A stretch of 64,000 bases of DNA, taken from assembly GCA_017439235.1 (NCBI GenBank), contig JAFSJN010000022.1, positions 1-64,000 of the forward strand, given 5' to 3'. The position numbers and the translations under genes were made by a program. The DNA comes from Paludibacteraceae bacterium (GTDB lineage Bacteria > Bacteroidota > Bacteroidia > Bacteroidales > Paludibacteraceae). Shown piece by piece: positions 36,993 through 45,658 of this stretch. The notes under the pieces are model-generated. The model was not told the origin of the DNA, ran no database searches, and saw nothing but the letters and a program-made list of their open reading frames with translations. Position 1 is the stretch's first letter, and every line of letters begins with the position of its first letter.

Positions 36993-37448
36993 ATGAACGT
37001 ACGAATGCAACGCATGCGCATGATCAAGAATATATTGAATGCGCAGGTAATAGATAGTCAGGAGCAGTTGCTCGGTGCCTTGCGGATGCAGGGTATTGAG
37101 GTAACGCAAGCTACTCTATCGCGCGACCTGAGAGATTTGCGCGCCGAGAAGAAAGTGATGGCTGACGGGTCATCCAAATATTGTGTACCCGCCAATCCGG
37201 TGATAGAGAAGCGCGTATTAGGTATGAGCAGCGATTTGGCACGCCTATCGATAGTGTCGGTGGACTTCTGCGGTCAGTTTGCCGTAGTCAAGACCCGTCC
37301 GGGGTATGCTAACGCAGTGGCGTACGACTTGGACAGCCGCGGTTCGTCGTTATTGCTCGGCACCCTCGCCGGCGACGACACCATCCTGCTTATCCCCCGC
37401 GAGACCACGACTCGCGACCAACTGCTCGACTTCCTCAACCGCGGATAA
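36993..37448 (+). CDS. argR: Arginine repressor ArgR
   Basis: 151 residues. ArgR senses arginine and controls arginine synthesis and use as a hexamer. The winged-helix DNA-binding half shows IDSQEQLLGALRMQGIEVTQ and ATLSRDLRDLRAEKK (about 20-55); the C-terminal half contains the oligomerisation and arginine-binding part, with GTLAGDDTILLIPRETT (the GDDT motif contacts arginine in the family). The first ATG (36993) is given; in-frame ATGs at 37005, 37014 and 37020 are possible starts. Lies 25 bases after the small protein gene; no arginine genes are in the window. Confidence 0.92.
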   Translation: MNVRMQRMRMIKNILNAQVIDSQEQLLGALRMQGIEVTQATLSRDLRDLRAEKKVMADGSSKYCVPANPVIEKRVLGMSSDLARLSIVSVDFCGQFAVVKTRPGYANAVAYDLDSRGSSLLLGTLAGDDTILLIPRETTTRDQLLDFLNRG

Positions 37449-37481
37449 TCCGTAGGTAAGAGAGTAACAAAATACAACATA

Positions 37482-37499
37482 GCCGGCTAAAGAGTCGGC
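37482..37499 (+). terminator. Weak terminator-like hairpin after argR
   Basis: GCCGGCT (37482-37488) and AGTCGGC (37493-37499) pair with one G-U pair around a 4-base loop, followed by CATTGTTGTT. Weak because the U tract is interrupted. Confidence 0.45.
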
Positions 37500-37544
37500 C
37501 ATTGTTGTTAAAATACACTTTTGCAGAAAAAAAACTATCTTAAA

Positions 37545-37576
37545 TTTGCAAGTGTAAGAAAAATTTTGTACCTTTG
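37545..37576 (+). promoter_or_regulatory. Promoter of pnp
   Basis: TTTG (37545-37548), exactly 20 bases, TACCTTTG (37569-37576); both boxes are perfect. The leader of about 105 bases before the start at 37688 includes a heptamer array. Confidence 0.85.
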
Positions 37577-37630
37577 CGCGACTTTTTGTGGGTCTAATAG
37601 ATTAACCGGACGCAAACGGCGTCCATATAA

Positions 37631-37670
37631 GTAACGGTTAACGGTTACCGGTTATCGGTTAACGGTTAAC
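37631..37670 (+). repeat. Heptamer tandem array in the pnp leader
   Basis: Reading by sevens from 37631 gives GTAACGG, TTAACGG, TTACCGG, TTATCGG, TTAACGG and TTAAC: about 5.7 copies of TTANCGG. It ends 17 bases before the pnp start codon. Because GTTAAC and ACCGGT are self-complementary, the array can also fold in several alternative hairpins. Confidence 0.9.
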
Positions 37671-37687
37671 AAAATTATGATGAATTG

Positions 37688-39976
37688 ATGAATATTGTAA
37701 CCAAAGAGATTGCTCTTCCGGACGGTCGAGTAATCAAACTGGAGACAGGCAAGTTAGCTAAGCAAGCCGACGGCGCTGTAATGGCTACCCTCGGCAACAC
37801 GATGATTCTCGCAACTGTCTGCTCCGCCAAAGATGCAGTACCGGGTACCGACTTTATGCCCCTTACTGTAGAGTACAAAGAGAAATTTGCGTCTGCAGGA
37901 CGCTTCCCCGGCGGTTTCACTCGCCGCGAAGGCAAAGCTTCGGATTACGAAATCCTGATTGCCCGCCTCATCGACCGCGCATTGCGCCCGTTATTCCCCT
38001 CTAACTACCATGCTGAGACATTTGTCAACGTGACCATGTATTCGGCCGACGGCATCGATATGCCGGAGTCGATAGCCGGTCTGGCTGCAGGTGCCGCTCT
38101 GGCTTGCTCGGATATCCCCTTCGAAGGACCGGTGAGCGAAGTACGCGTAGCACGCGTCAACGGTAAGATGGTCATCAACCCCACGTTTGAGCAATGCGAG
38201 AACGCTGACCTCGAGCTGATGGTTGCCGCTACCTACGACAACATCATGATGGTAGAGGGCGAAATGAAAGAGGTACCCGAAAGCGTTATGCTCGAGGCTA
38301 TCAAAGCCGCTCACGAAGCTATCAAACCTCAGTGCCTGGCCATCAACGAGATGATGAAGGCTTACGGCAAAGAGACCAAACGCGAATATTGCCACGAGGT
38401 AAACGACGACGAACTCAAACAAGCCGTTCACGACTATAGTTATGCTCGCGCATATGCTCAGGCTACCAGCGCCGATACCGATAAACATCACCGCGAGGCT
38501 ATGTTCTCTGCTATCTGCGAGGACTTCAAGACCGAGAAGGCCGATTATATGGCTGAGCGCGCCGAGGCATTAGGCGTAGATGTAGACGAGATAGCAGCCT
38601 TAGTAGATCGCTACTACCACGATGTAGAGAAAGAGGCTATGCGCCGCGCCGTATTGGATGAAGGTAAACGTCTCGATGGCCGTAAGACGACCGAGATACG
38701 TCCTATCTGGTGCGAAGTAGGTTACCTGCCCGGCCCTCACGGATCGAGTATCTTCACCCGCGGTGAGACTCAATCGCTCTCTACCGTTACCCTCGGCACC
38801 AGCCGTGACGAGAAAATAGTAGACGAGGCTCTCATCCAAGGTTCTGACAAGTTCCTGCTCCATTACAACTTCCCGCCCTTCTCTACGGGTGAGGCGAAAG
38901 CAGCCCGCGGCGTAGGTCGTCGCGAGATTGGTCACGGTAACTTAGCTTGCCGCGCCCTGAAGAATATGATTCCGGAGGACTTCCCCTACACCGTTCGCGT
39001 AGTATCGGATATCCTGGAGTCGAACGGTTCCAGCTCTATGGCTACCGTTTGCGCAGGTACCCTCGCCCTCATGGACGCCGGTGTTCCTATGAAGAAGCCC
39101 GTCAGCGGTATAGCTATGGGACTTATCTCCGAGAACCAAGGTAAGAACTACGCCATCCTGAGCGATATCCTCGGTGACGAAGATCACCTGGGCGATATGG
39201 ACTTCAAGACCACCGGTACGAAAGACGGTCTGACAGCCTGCCAGATGGATATTAAAGTAGACGGACTCTCGTACGAGATTTTGGAGAACGCCCTGGCACA
39301 AGCTCACGAGGCACGTATGTACATCCTCGGTAAGATACTCGAGTGCATGCCCGCTCCGCGTGCTGACCTCAAGCCGCACGCTCCGCGTATTGTCAGCTTC
39401 TATATACCGAAAGATATGATCGGTGCTGTTATTGGCCCCGGCGGTAAGATTATCCAAGGTATCCAGGCCGAGACCGGCGCAGTTATCTCAATCGACGAAG
39501 ATGAGAAGGGCGGCAAGGTTGAAGTAGCTTCCAACAACGGCGAATCGATGCAAGCCGCTATCGCTAAGATTAAAGCTATCGTAGCTCTGCCCGAGGTGGG
39601 TGAGACATACGAGTCGACCGTTAAGAGCATTATGCCTTATGGTTGCTTCGTAGAGTTCATGCCCGGTAAAGAAGGTCTGCTCCACATCAGCGAGATAGAT
39701 TGGAAACGCTACGAGACAATGGAAGAGACCGGCATCAAAGAAGGCGACAAGATTATGATCAAGTTGCTGGAGGTAGATGAGAAGACCGGTAAGTTCCGAT
39801 TGAGCGCTAAGGCTCTCAAAGAGAAACCCGAAGGCTACGTAGAGCCCGAACGTGCTCCGCGTCCTGAGCGTGGTGACCGTGGTCCCCGTCCCGAACGTCG
39901 CGGTCCGCGTCCCGAACGCAGAAACGGTACGCACGACTTCGAAGGTGACGGAGCCCGTCTAGATAGACGTCATTAA
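37688..39976 (+). CDS. pnp: Polynucleotide phosphorylase
   Basis: 762 residues from ATG at 37688; a TTG three bases earlier is in frame but not needed. PNPase degrades RNA from the 3' end with phosphate and is part of RNA turnover complexes. Two RNase PH-like domains (about 5-140 and 320-540) are separated by a helical domain; FFRGRR-type loop sequence appears as [20 protein letters not shown] near 75-95. A KH domain follows ([20 protein letters not shown], about 578-597) and an S1 domain (about 640-710: [20 protein letters not shown]). The C-terminus is an added Arg/Pro tail ([20 protein letters not shown]). The LRR gene starts 12 bases downstream. Confidence 0.96.
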   Translation: MNIVTKEIALPDGRVIKLETGKLAKQADGAVMATLGNTMILATVCSAKDAVPGTDFMPLTVEYKEKFASAGRFPGGFTRREGKASDYEILIARLIDRALRPLFPSNYHAETFVNVTMYSADGIDMPESIAGLAAGAALACSDIPFEGPVSEVRVARVNGKMVINPTFEQCENADLELMVAATYDNIMMVEGEMKEVPESVMLEAIKAAHEAIKPQCLAINEMMKAYGKETKREYCHEVNDDELKQAVHDYSYARAYAQATSADTDKHHREAMFSAICEDFKTEKADYMAERAEALGVDVDEIAALVDRYYHDVEKEAMRRAVLDEGKRLDGRKTTEIRPIWCEVGYLPGPHGSSIFTRGETQSLSTVTLGTSRDEKIVDEALIQGSDKFLLHYNFPPFSTGEAKAARGVGRREIGHGNLACRALKNMIPEDFPYTVRVVSDILESNGSSSMATVCAGTLALMDAGVPMKKPVSGIAMGLISENQGKNYAILSDILGDEDHLGDMDFKTTGTKDGLTACQMDIKVDGLSYEILENALAQAHEARMYILGKILECMPAPRADLKPHAPRIVSFYIPKDMIGAVIGPGGKIIQGIQAETGAVISIDEDEKGGKVEVASNNGESMQAAIAKIKAIVALPEVGETYESTVKSIMPYGCFVEFMPGKEGLLHISEIDWKRYETMEETGIKEGDKIMIKLLEVDEKTGKFRLSAKALKEKPEGYVEPERAPRPERGDRGPRPERRGPRPERRNGTHDFEGDGARLDRRH

Positions 39977-39988
39977 AATGTAGTCACT

Positions 39989-41704
39989 ATGAGAACGAGA
40001 CTCCTACTTATTCTCATAATCATAAGTCTGCTGCCTAGCTTAGGGCAGCAGACTGCTTTCGTGAACGATGTAAACTATCGTCTTGATGCTATCCACCTGA
40101 CAGCCGAAGTAACCGCTACCCCGGGTCTCACGGGCGAGGTCGTTATACCGGAGTCGATACGCGTCGGCAACGACACCTATACCGTTACCGAGATTGGTGA
40201 CAAGGCTTTTAAGGGCTGTAAGCGATTGACAGGGGTAGTACTGCCCACTACGCTGACGCGCATCTACCGCAGCGCCTTTGACGGCACCGCTATCGTGCAG
40301 GACAAGAACAACTGGGAAGAAGGACTACTCATCATCGACAGTTGTCTCATCGCTACCAATAAACTAATCAAACCCAGATGGCAGATGCCGGAAGGGTTGC
40401 GCTTGGTAGCCTGCGGAGCGTTCGAGAATAACAAGACTATCGTGCGCGTAGACTGGTCAGCCGATATGCCCCGTATCGATCACGACATGTTCCGCGGCTG
40501 CAAGAGCCTGGAGCGGCTGGTCATCCCCGAGACAGTCAATTGGATAGGACAAGATATATTAACCGGCAGCGGCATCTACACCAATGATAAGAAATGGCGC
40601 CGCGGAGCCTTAGTGATAGACGGATGCCTGATTAGCGTCAAAGAAGATGCACCGGCTAAGTTTGAATTCAAGGGCAAGGTGCCCATCCGATTGATTGCCG
40701 GCGGAGCGTTCCGCGACAATAAGACCATCAAAAAACTCTCCCTACCGGAAGGCATCACGTCCATCGCTGATGCTACTTTCTACCACTGTGAGGAGTTACA
40801 GGAAGTGACGCTACCCGCCTCTGTCCGGACTATAGGTCATTTTGCGTTCTACGAATGTGGTAAACTCAAGCACGCGACCCTGCCCGACTCGGTTGACGAG
40901 ATAGGCGCACGCGCTTTCTACGGTTGTACAAACCTATTGAGCCAACATATTGGACCACAGGTCAAAGCTATCCCCGTAGGCTGTTTCTTTGCTTGCCGCA
41001 GTCTGCGTCTCTTGCCTCTGCCGGAAGGATTGGAGCGCATAGAAGATGGCGCTATGGCCGGATGTTCCAACCTGGAGAAGATTGTCTTCCCCGAATCGCT
41101 GACCTATATCGGTGAACAGGCTTTTGCCGGTTGCGTCAAGTTGGTAGAGGTCTCCCTGCCGGACGGCATCAATGAGATTAAGAAAGGCTGCTTTGCCGAA
41201 TGCCGCCAGTTGTACCGCGTGCATCTGCCGGCTGCCCTGTATGCCGTAGGTGATGAGGCGTTTAAGACCTGTCTGGCCTTAGATAAGATTGCTATCCCCG
41301 ACAAGACTTTCCGTATTGGTCAGTCGGCCTTTGCCGATTGTCAGCAATTGCAGCGTCTGGCCCTTCCTGAACAAGTGCACGTCATAGAAGCCGGCGCGTT
41401 CCGTAACTGCAAGATACTGCTGGAGATGCACCTGCCAGAACAATTGGAGGTATTGGGAGACGGAGCATTTGAGCATTGTCTGAATATGCGCAAACTGACT
41501 TTTGGTCCCAAACTAAAGAAGATTCCTGCGCGCGCGTTCAAAGAATGTAAAGGTATAGAAGAGATTGACCTGCCGGCCAAACTTACCGAGATAGGCGATG
41601 AGGCGTTCTTAGACTGCGTCCGCTTACGCAAGGCTTTCATCCCTGCTGATGCTACTATCGGCAAGAATGCTTTTAAGAACACCAAGATGATGCTCACCAA
41701 ATAA
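39989..41704 (+). CDS. Secreted BspA-like leucine-rich repeat protein
   Basis: 571 residues with signal peptide MRTRLLLILIIISLLPSLGQ. Most of the protein is a series of about 23-residue LRR_5 (BspA-type) repeats such as LTEIGDEAFLDCVRLRKAFI and INEIKKGCFAECRQLYRVHL, i.e. x-I-x-x-x-A-F-x-x-C-x-x-L-x-x-[IV]-x-L-P. BspA-like proteins in oral and gut Bacteroidales bind host proteins. No sorting tail is obvious; it ends NAFKNTKMMLTK. It follows pnp by 12 bases, so may share its transcript, and ends at a strong terminator. Confidence 0.9.
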   Translation: MRTRLLLILIIISLLPSLGQQTAFVNDVNYRLDAIHLTAEVTATPGLTGEVVIPESIRVGNDTYTVTEIGDKAFKGCKRLTGVVLPTTLTRIYRSAFDGTAIVQDKNNWEEGLLIIDSCLIATNKLIKPRWQMPEGLRLVACGAFENNKTIVRVDWSADMPRIDHDMFRGCKSLERLVIPETVNWIGQDILTGSGIYTNDKKWRRGALVIDGCLISVKEDAPAKFEFKGKVPIRLIAGGAFRDNKTIKKLSLPEGITSIADATFYHCEELQEVTLPASVRTIGHFAFYECGKLKHATLPDSVDEIGARAFYGCTNLLSQHIGPQVKAIPVGCFFACRSLRLLPLPEGLERIEDGAMAGCSNLEKIVFPESLTYIGEQAFAGCVKLVEVSLPDGINEIKKGCFAECRQLYRVHLPAALYAVGDEAFKTCLALDKIAIPDKTFRIGQSAFADCQQLQRLALPEQVHVIEAGAFRNCKILLEMHLPEQLEVLGDGAFEHCLNMRKLTFGPKLKKIPARAFKECKGIEEIDLPAKLTEIGDEAFLDCVRLRKAFIPADATIGKNAFKNTKMMLTK

Positions 41705-41705
41705 A

Positions 41706-41732
41706 AAAAGCCGGACACGCAGTCCGGCTTTT
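41706..41732. terminator. Bidirectional terminator
   Basis: AAAAGCCGGAC (41706-41716) pairs perfectly with GTCCGGCTTTT (41722-41732) around ACGCA. A run on the left and T run on the right make it work in both directions, serving the plus-strand LRR gene and the minus-strand tryptophanase gene that converge here. Confidence 0.9.
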
Positions 41733-41748
41733 CTATTCATAGCGTCTA

Positions 41749-43122
41749 TTACAGACGCTCCAGCTCTACCGTAAAGTGACGCATCAGCGGAGCTTCTTTA
41801 GTAATCTTCAGTCCGCGCGTCAGGCTCATACGACGGTCGAAGACATTCTTCAGAGCCGCAGCGATAACGTCCATGTGATTATTGGTGTACACGCGGCGCG
41901 GGATACATAAGCGCACAAAGTCGAGACCTCCAAAACGATTCTCACGCGTTACAGGATCACGGTCGGCTAAGATATAACCTATCTCGCAGGCACGAATACC
42001 GGCCTCCAGATACAATTCACAGGTGAGGGTCTGAGCCGGGAACTCCTCCTTAGGAATTTGCGTCAGTATCTTATCGGCATCTACGAAGATAGCATGACCG
42101 CCGGCAGGACGCTGGTAAGGTATACCGTACTCGTCCAACTTAGCTGCCAGATACTGCACTTGACGGATACGCGTGTCGAGCATATCGAATTCGGTATTCT
42201 CCATCAATCCTACAGCCAGAGCAGCCATATCACGACCATTCATACCGCCATACGTAATAAAGCCCTCAAAGGGGATACAATAGAGTTTGCAGCCCTCGTA
42301 CCAGTCTTCCTTATTGGTAGCAATAAAACCTCCCATGTTGACCAAGCCGTCTTTCTTAGACGACATAGTCATCGAATCGACATACGAGAACATCTCGCGG
42401 GCTATCTCCTTAATCGATTTATCGGCATAACCGGCCTCGCGAGTCTTAATAAAATAAGCATTCTCGGCAAAGCGGGCAGAGTCCAGATTAACAGGCACGC
42501 CGTATTTATGGCACAACTCACAAGTAGCCTTGATATTGGCCATCGAGACGGGTTGACCACCTACGGTGTTGTTAGTAACGGTCAGTACGAAAAAGGGCAC
42601 ATTCCCTTTATTCTCACTCAGCACTTTCTCCAACTTCTCCAGCGATACATTGCCCTTGAAGGGAGCCTCCAACTGGGTATCGTGCGCCTCATCGCAAGTT
42701 ACGTCAATAGCAAACGCCTTACGCGACTCGATATGTCCTTTGGTAGTATCAAAATGGGCATTGCCGGGCACCACCTGACCGGGTTTAACCAGATACGAGA
42801 AAAGCACATTCTCAGCTGCACGTCCCTGGTGAGTAGGTATCACATACTTAAAGCCGGTGAGAGAGGTCACCACATCCTTGAATTCAAAGAACGAACGAGC
42901 GCCCGAATAACTCTCGTCACCCGTCATCATCGCCGCCCATTGACGGTCAGACATAGCACCGGTACCGGAATCGGTCAGCAGGTCGATATACACCTGCTCC
43001 GACTTAAGCAAAAAGACATTGTTCTTGGCTTCTTTGAGCCATTGTTCGCGCTCAGCGCGGGTGGATTTGCGGATGGGCTCAACCATCTTGATTTTCCACG
43101 CTTCAGCAAAAGGGAGTTCCAT
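41749..43122 (-). CDS. tnaA: Tryptophanase (tryptophan indole-lyase)
   Basis: 457 residues from ATG at 43122. An in-frame extension to 43260 is excluded because the promoter (43161-43192) lies inside it. The enzyme splits tryptophan to indole, pyruvate and ammonia with pyridoxal phosphate. The cofactor lysine is K257 in SSKKDGLV; the fold is typical (PTHQGRAAEN, DSARFAENAYF). Residues that separate tryptophanase from tyrosine phenol-lyase favour tryptophanase: FDTTKGH (D125, like Asp137 of E. coli), RACEIG in place of the VRSMERG of the lyase, and MRHFTVEL (H449) in place of LRFFTARF. No tnaC-like leader peptide is visible. Monocistronic, divergent from ispE. Confidence 0.93.
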   Translation of the reverse strand: MELPFAEAWKIKMVEPIRKSTRAEREQWLKEAKNNVFLLKSEQVYIDLLTDSGTGAMSDRQWAAMMTGDESYSGARSFFEFKDVVTSLTGFKYVIPTHQGRAAENVLFSYLVKPGQVVPGNAHFDTTKGHIESRKAFAIDVTCDEAHDTQLEAPFKGNVSLEKLEKVLSENKGNVPFFVLTVTNNTVGGQPVSMANIKATCELCHKYGVPVNLDSARFAENAYFIKTREAGYADKSIKEIAREMFSYVDSMTMSSKKDGLVNMGGFIATNKEDWYEGCKLYCIPFEGFITYGGMNGRDMAALAVGLMENTEFDMLDTRIRQVQYLAAKLDEYGIPYQRPAGGHAIFVDADKILTQIPKEEFPAQTLTCELYLEAGIRACEIGYILADRDPVTRENRFGGLDFVRLCIPRRVYTNNHMDVIAAALKNVFDRRMSLTRGLKITKEAPLMRHFTVELERL

Positions 43123-43160
43123 AGTATTACATTTTATTAGATTGCTTTGCAAAATTTGTG

Positions 43161-43192
43161 CAAAGATACGATTTTTTTTGTATATCTGCAAA
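43161..43192 (-). promoter_or_regulatory. Promoter of tnaA
   Basis: On the minus strand TATCTTTG (43161-43168), 20 bases, TTTG (43189-43192). It interlocks with the ispE promoter on the other strand (43177-43208). Confidence 0.85.
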
Positions 43193-43208
43193 TTTATTTG
43201 TACTTTTG
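43177..43208 (+). promoter_or_regulatory. Promoter of ispE
   Basis: TTTG (43177-43180), 20 bases, TACTTTTG (43201-43208). The -33 boxes of the two opposed promoters face each other 8 bases apart (TTTGTATATCTGCAAA, 43177-43192), so RNA polymerase cannot bind both at once. Confidence 0.85.
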
Positions 43209-43231
43209 CAGCAAAATTAAGTAGATAGGCT

Positions 43232-44089
43232 ATGCTTTTATTCCCGAACTGCAAAATCAATATCGGTTTGCGTGTCGTACGTAAGCGCGAAGATGGCTAC
43301 CATGACATAGAGACCGTCTTTTATCCTATTAAGGGTCTGCGGGACGAATTGGAAGTAGAGAGAGTCTATAGTCAAGAGTCAAGAGCCCAGAGCGACTTGA
43401 GTTTTGTGCAAGAGGGATTAGCAGTCGATTGTGCGGCGGAGGACAACCTGATCATGAAATGTTACCGGCAGATGGCCGAGCGGTATCCTCAGATAGGGCC
43501 GGTACGTATCCGCTTGAGGAAAAATATCCCCTTCGGCGCCGGATTAGGGGGCGGAAGCAGTGATGCGGCTCATATGGCGATAGCCCTGAACGAGTTGTTT
43601 GCCTTAGGTCTCAGTCGCGAGGAGTTGGTACAAGAGGTACGCTCGTTAGGTGCGGACTGTGCAATCTTCATATACAACGAGCCGTGTTTTGCTACGGGAA
43701 TAGGCGATATACTCACTCCCCTGCCCCTCTCGTTGAGCGGGAGACGCATCATCATGGTCAAACCCGACATTCACGTCAGCACTCGCGAGGCCTATCTGGG
43801 ACTCGCTCTTTCAGCCGACACCGCCCCCCATACTCCGCCTTGTACGATAGAGGAAATGCTGAGGCTCAGCAACGACTTTGAGCAGACGGTTTTTGCCCTG
43901 CACCCCAAGTTGGCAGAAATAAAACAGCACCTGATAGATGCAGGTGCCGTCTATGCCGCTATGTCCGGTTCCGGGTCAACCGTTTTTGGCCTTTTCGAAA
44001 ACGATACGGAAAGTAGTGCCCACGCCGGGCGTCGACTGCTTGATGAACAGACGGCCTCGATGGTAATCCTGGATGATACGCTGGCTTAG
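43232..44089 (+). CDS. ispE: 4-(cytidine 5'-diphospho)-2-C-methyl-D-erythritol kinase
   Basis: 285 residues, GHMP kinase family. IspE phosphorylates CDP-methylerythritol in the non-mevalonate route to isoprenoids. MLLFPNCKINIGLRVVRKRE and DGYHDIETVFYPI form the N-terminal substrate region; PFGAGLGGGSSDAAHMA (about residues 97-113) is the ATP-binding loop; AAMSGSGSTVFGLF is the third GHMP motif. The last 114 bases overlap the 3' end of the histidine kinase gene on the other strand. A polyprenyl diphosphate synthase, a later step of the same supply route, is encoded at 50527. Confidence 0.95.
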   Translation: MLLFPNCKINIGLRVVRKREDGYHDIETVFYPIKGLRDELEVERVYSQESRAQSDLSFVQEGLAVDCAAEDNLIMKCYRQMAERYPQIGPVRIRLRKNIPFGAGLGGGSSDAAHMAIALNELFALGLSREELVQEVRSLGADCAIFIYNEPCFATGIGDILTPLPLSLSGRRIIMVKPDIHVSTREAYLGLALSADTAPHTPPCTIEEMLRLSNDFEQTVFALHPKLAEIKQHLIDAGAVYAAMSGSGSTVFGLFENDTESSAHAGRRLLDEQTASMVILDDTLA

Positions 44090-45100
44090 GCTCAGTCCCA
44101 GTCCCCACCCGCGTGCCTTACTGGTATAACCGGGACGGAAGACGGTGCGATACAGACTGCGGTCGATACCGCGTCCCGTATCCGAGATATCCAAGAGAAG
44201 ATGGTCTTCATCTTCGCTCAACTGCAAGGTAATACGCCCTCTTCCGTCCATGGCATCGATAGCATTCTTAATCAGGTTCTCCAACACCCAACTGACCAGC
44301 GGTTTACTCACATCCGCCAGTACCGACTGCGCTTGGCATTCGGTCATCACCTCTACCTTAGACGAGATACGCGTACGCATATAGTCGGCCGTCTCCGTAA
44401 CCAATTGATACAGGTTAGTCGTCTCCAGTTCCGGTTCCGAACCCACCTTAGAGAAACGCTCTGCTATCACCTGAAGACGGTCGATATCCAGCCGCATCTG
44501 CGGGATAAGGTCGTCCTCCGGATAACGTGAACTGAGCAATTCCTGCCAGGCATTAAGCGACGAGATAGGCGTACCCAACTGATGGGCAGTCTCCTTACTC
44601 AAACCTACCCAAACGCGGTTTTGCTCGCTACGCTGCCCCGTATAGAGGGTTACTACTGCAATGAGTACAAAGAGGAAGATAATACCGAACTCGATATAGG
44701 GGAAGAAGCGCAAGCGGGTGAGCATCAGCGATTCGTCGTAATAGATATACTGCACTATGTCGTCCGAGATACGCAACTCGATAGGGCCGTTAAGCGTACG
44801 CGGGTCGGCTACCGGATGTCGTACATTACGGCTGTCGATGACTTTGCCGTCCGCATCCGTCATATAGACGGGAATAGTGGTGTTGCCCTCGATGATGGTC
44901 ATCAGAAAATTCAAATCCGTCGACTCATCCGCCAGAATCAACTGACGTGTTGCCTCCGCCCAAGTCTCCACATGACGCTGCTCCTCCTGCTGGAGTTGGC
45001 GGGCCAGATTATTGGTAAATAGTACGGAAACAATAACAATAAGCAGAGCTATAGACAAAAAAAGCGAGCCGGATTTATATGAGATATAAGGCAGTTTCAT
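43976..45100 (-). CDS. Orphan membrane sensor histidine kinase
   Basis: 374 residues from ATG at 45100; an upstream in-frame ATG (45145) lies beyond the -7 box and is excluded. Two membrane segments (about 11-29 and 136-153) frame a 105-residue extracytoplasmic sensor part. The H box is KETAHQLGTPISSL with phospho-acceptor H173; then N box ENLIKNAIDAM, G1 DTGRGID and G2 GWGLGLSLSQRI. No response regulator lies next to it, so its partner must be elsewhere. Such kinases with an AHQLGTPISSL H box are widespread in Bacteroidota. Its last 114 bases are antisense to ispE. Confidence 0.92.
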   Translation of the reverse strand: MKLPYISYKSGSLFLSIALLIVIVSVLFTNNLARQLQQEEQRHVETWAEATRQLILADESTDLNFLMTIIEGNTTIPVYMTDADGKVIDSRNVRHPVADPRTLNGPIELRISDDIVQYIYYDESLMLTRLRFFPYIEFGIIFLFVLIAVVTLYTGQRSEQNRVWVGLSKETAHQLGTPISSLNAWQELLSSRYPEDDLIPQMRLDIDRLQVIAERFSKVGSEPELETTNLYQLVTETADYMRTRISSKVEVMTECQAQSVLADVSKPLVSWVLENLIKNAIDAMDGRGRITLQLSEDEDHLLLDISDTGRGIDRSLYRTVFRPGYTSKARGWGLGLSLSQRIIQDYHRGRLFIKQSTPGVGTTFRIVFEKAKNG

Positions 45101-45122
45101 TTTTATTTGTGTTTTTCGGGTG

Positions 45123-45154
45123 CAAAGGTAATAAAAAATTTGCATATATGCAAA
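45123..45154 (-). promoter_or_regulatory. Promoter of the histidine kinase gene
   Basis: On the minus strand TACCTTTG (45123-45130), 20 bases, TTTG (45151-45154). Interlocked with the opposed promoter at 45139-45170. Confidence 0.85.
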
Positions 45155-45170
45155 AAAAAATGTAACTTTG
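45139..45170 (+). promoter_or_regulatory. Promoter of the methylmalonyl-CoA operon
   Basis: TTTG (45139-45142), 20 bases, TAACTTTG (45163-45170). The -33 boxes of both directions are the arms of the perfect 16-base palindrome TTTGCATATATGCAAA (45139-45154). Confidence 0.88.
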
Positions 45171-45214
45171 CGCCCAAATTGTAAATAAGTATACTAACTA
45201 AAAATATTTTTATC

Positions 45215-45628
45215 ATGAAACCTACTCACATCGAGCATTTAGGAATTGCTGTAACGAGTTTGGAAGAGGCTATGCCCTTCTTTGAGTTTTTAACCGGTAG
45301 CAAATGCTACTCTATCGAAGAAGTTGCGGATCAAAAGGTTCGTACCGCTTTCTTCAAGGTTGGCGAAGTAAAGATTGAATTGCTGGAGCCTACCTGCCCG
45401 GAGAGCACTATTGCTAAGTTTATCGAGAAGAACGGCGGTCGCGGTGGTGTGCACCACGTAGCCTTCAATGTAGACAACGTAGCCGATTGTCTGGCCGAAT
45501 GTGAAGCTGCCGGTATCCAACTCATCGACAAAGCTCCGCGTAAGGGTGCCGAGAACCTGATGATTGCTTTCTTGCATCCCAAGAGCACCAAGGGTGTGCT
45601 GACCGAGATTTGCCAACAACCTAAGTAA
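45215..45628 (+). CDS. mce: Methylmalonyl-CoA epimerase
   Basis: 137 residues, glyoxalase/VOC fold of two beta-alpha-beta-beta-beta modules. It interconverts (R)- and (S)-methylmalonyl-CoA. Likely metal ligands are H8 (IEHLGIAV), a histidine in GVHHVAFNV (80/81) and E131 (LTEIC). First gene of the propionate operon: the next gene is the carboxyltransferase subunit that uses the (S) form. Confidence 0.95.
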   Translation: MKPTHIEHLGIAVTSLEEAMPFFEFLTGSKCYSIEEVADQKVRTAFFKVGEVKIELLEPTCPESTIAKFIEKNGGRGGVHHVAFNVDNVADCLAECEAAGIQLIDKAPRKGAENLMIAFLHPKSTKGVLTEICQQPK

Positions 45629-45658
45629 TTCTTAATTTTTAATTCTCAATTTCGAATT

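Noticed and set aside
41749-43122. Tyrosine phenol-lyase as the identity of the PLP lyase
   Set aside because: Residues D125, CEI after the RA motif and H449 match tryptophanase, not the threonine/arginine/phenylalanine pattern of the phenol-lyase.
42058-43140. Plus-strand 360-codon frame opposite tryptophanase
   Set aside because: Antisense shadow of tnaA, which has full family signatures and its own promoter.
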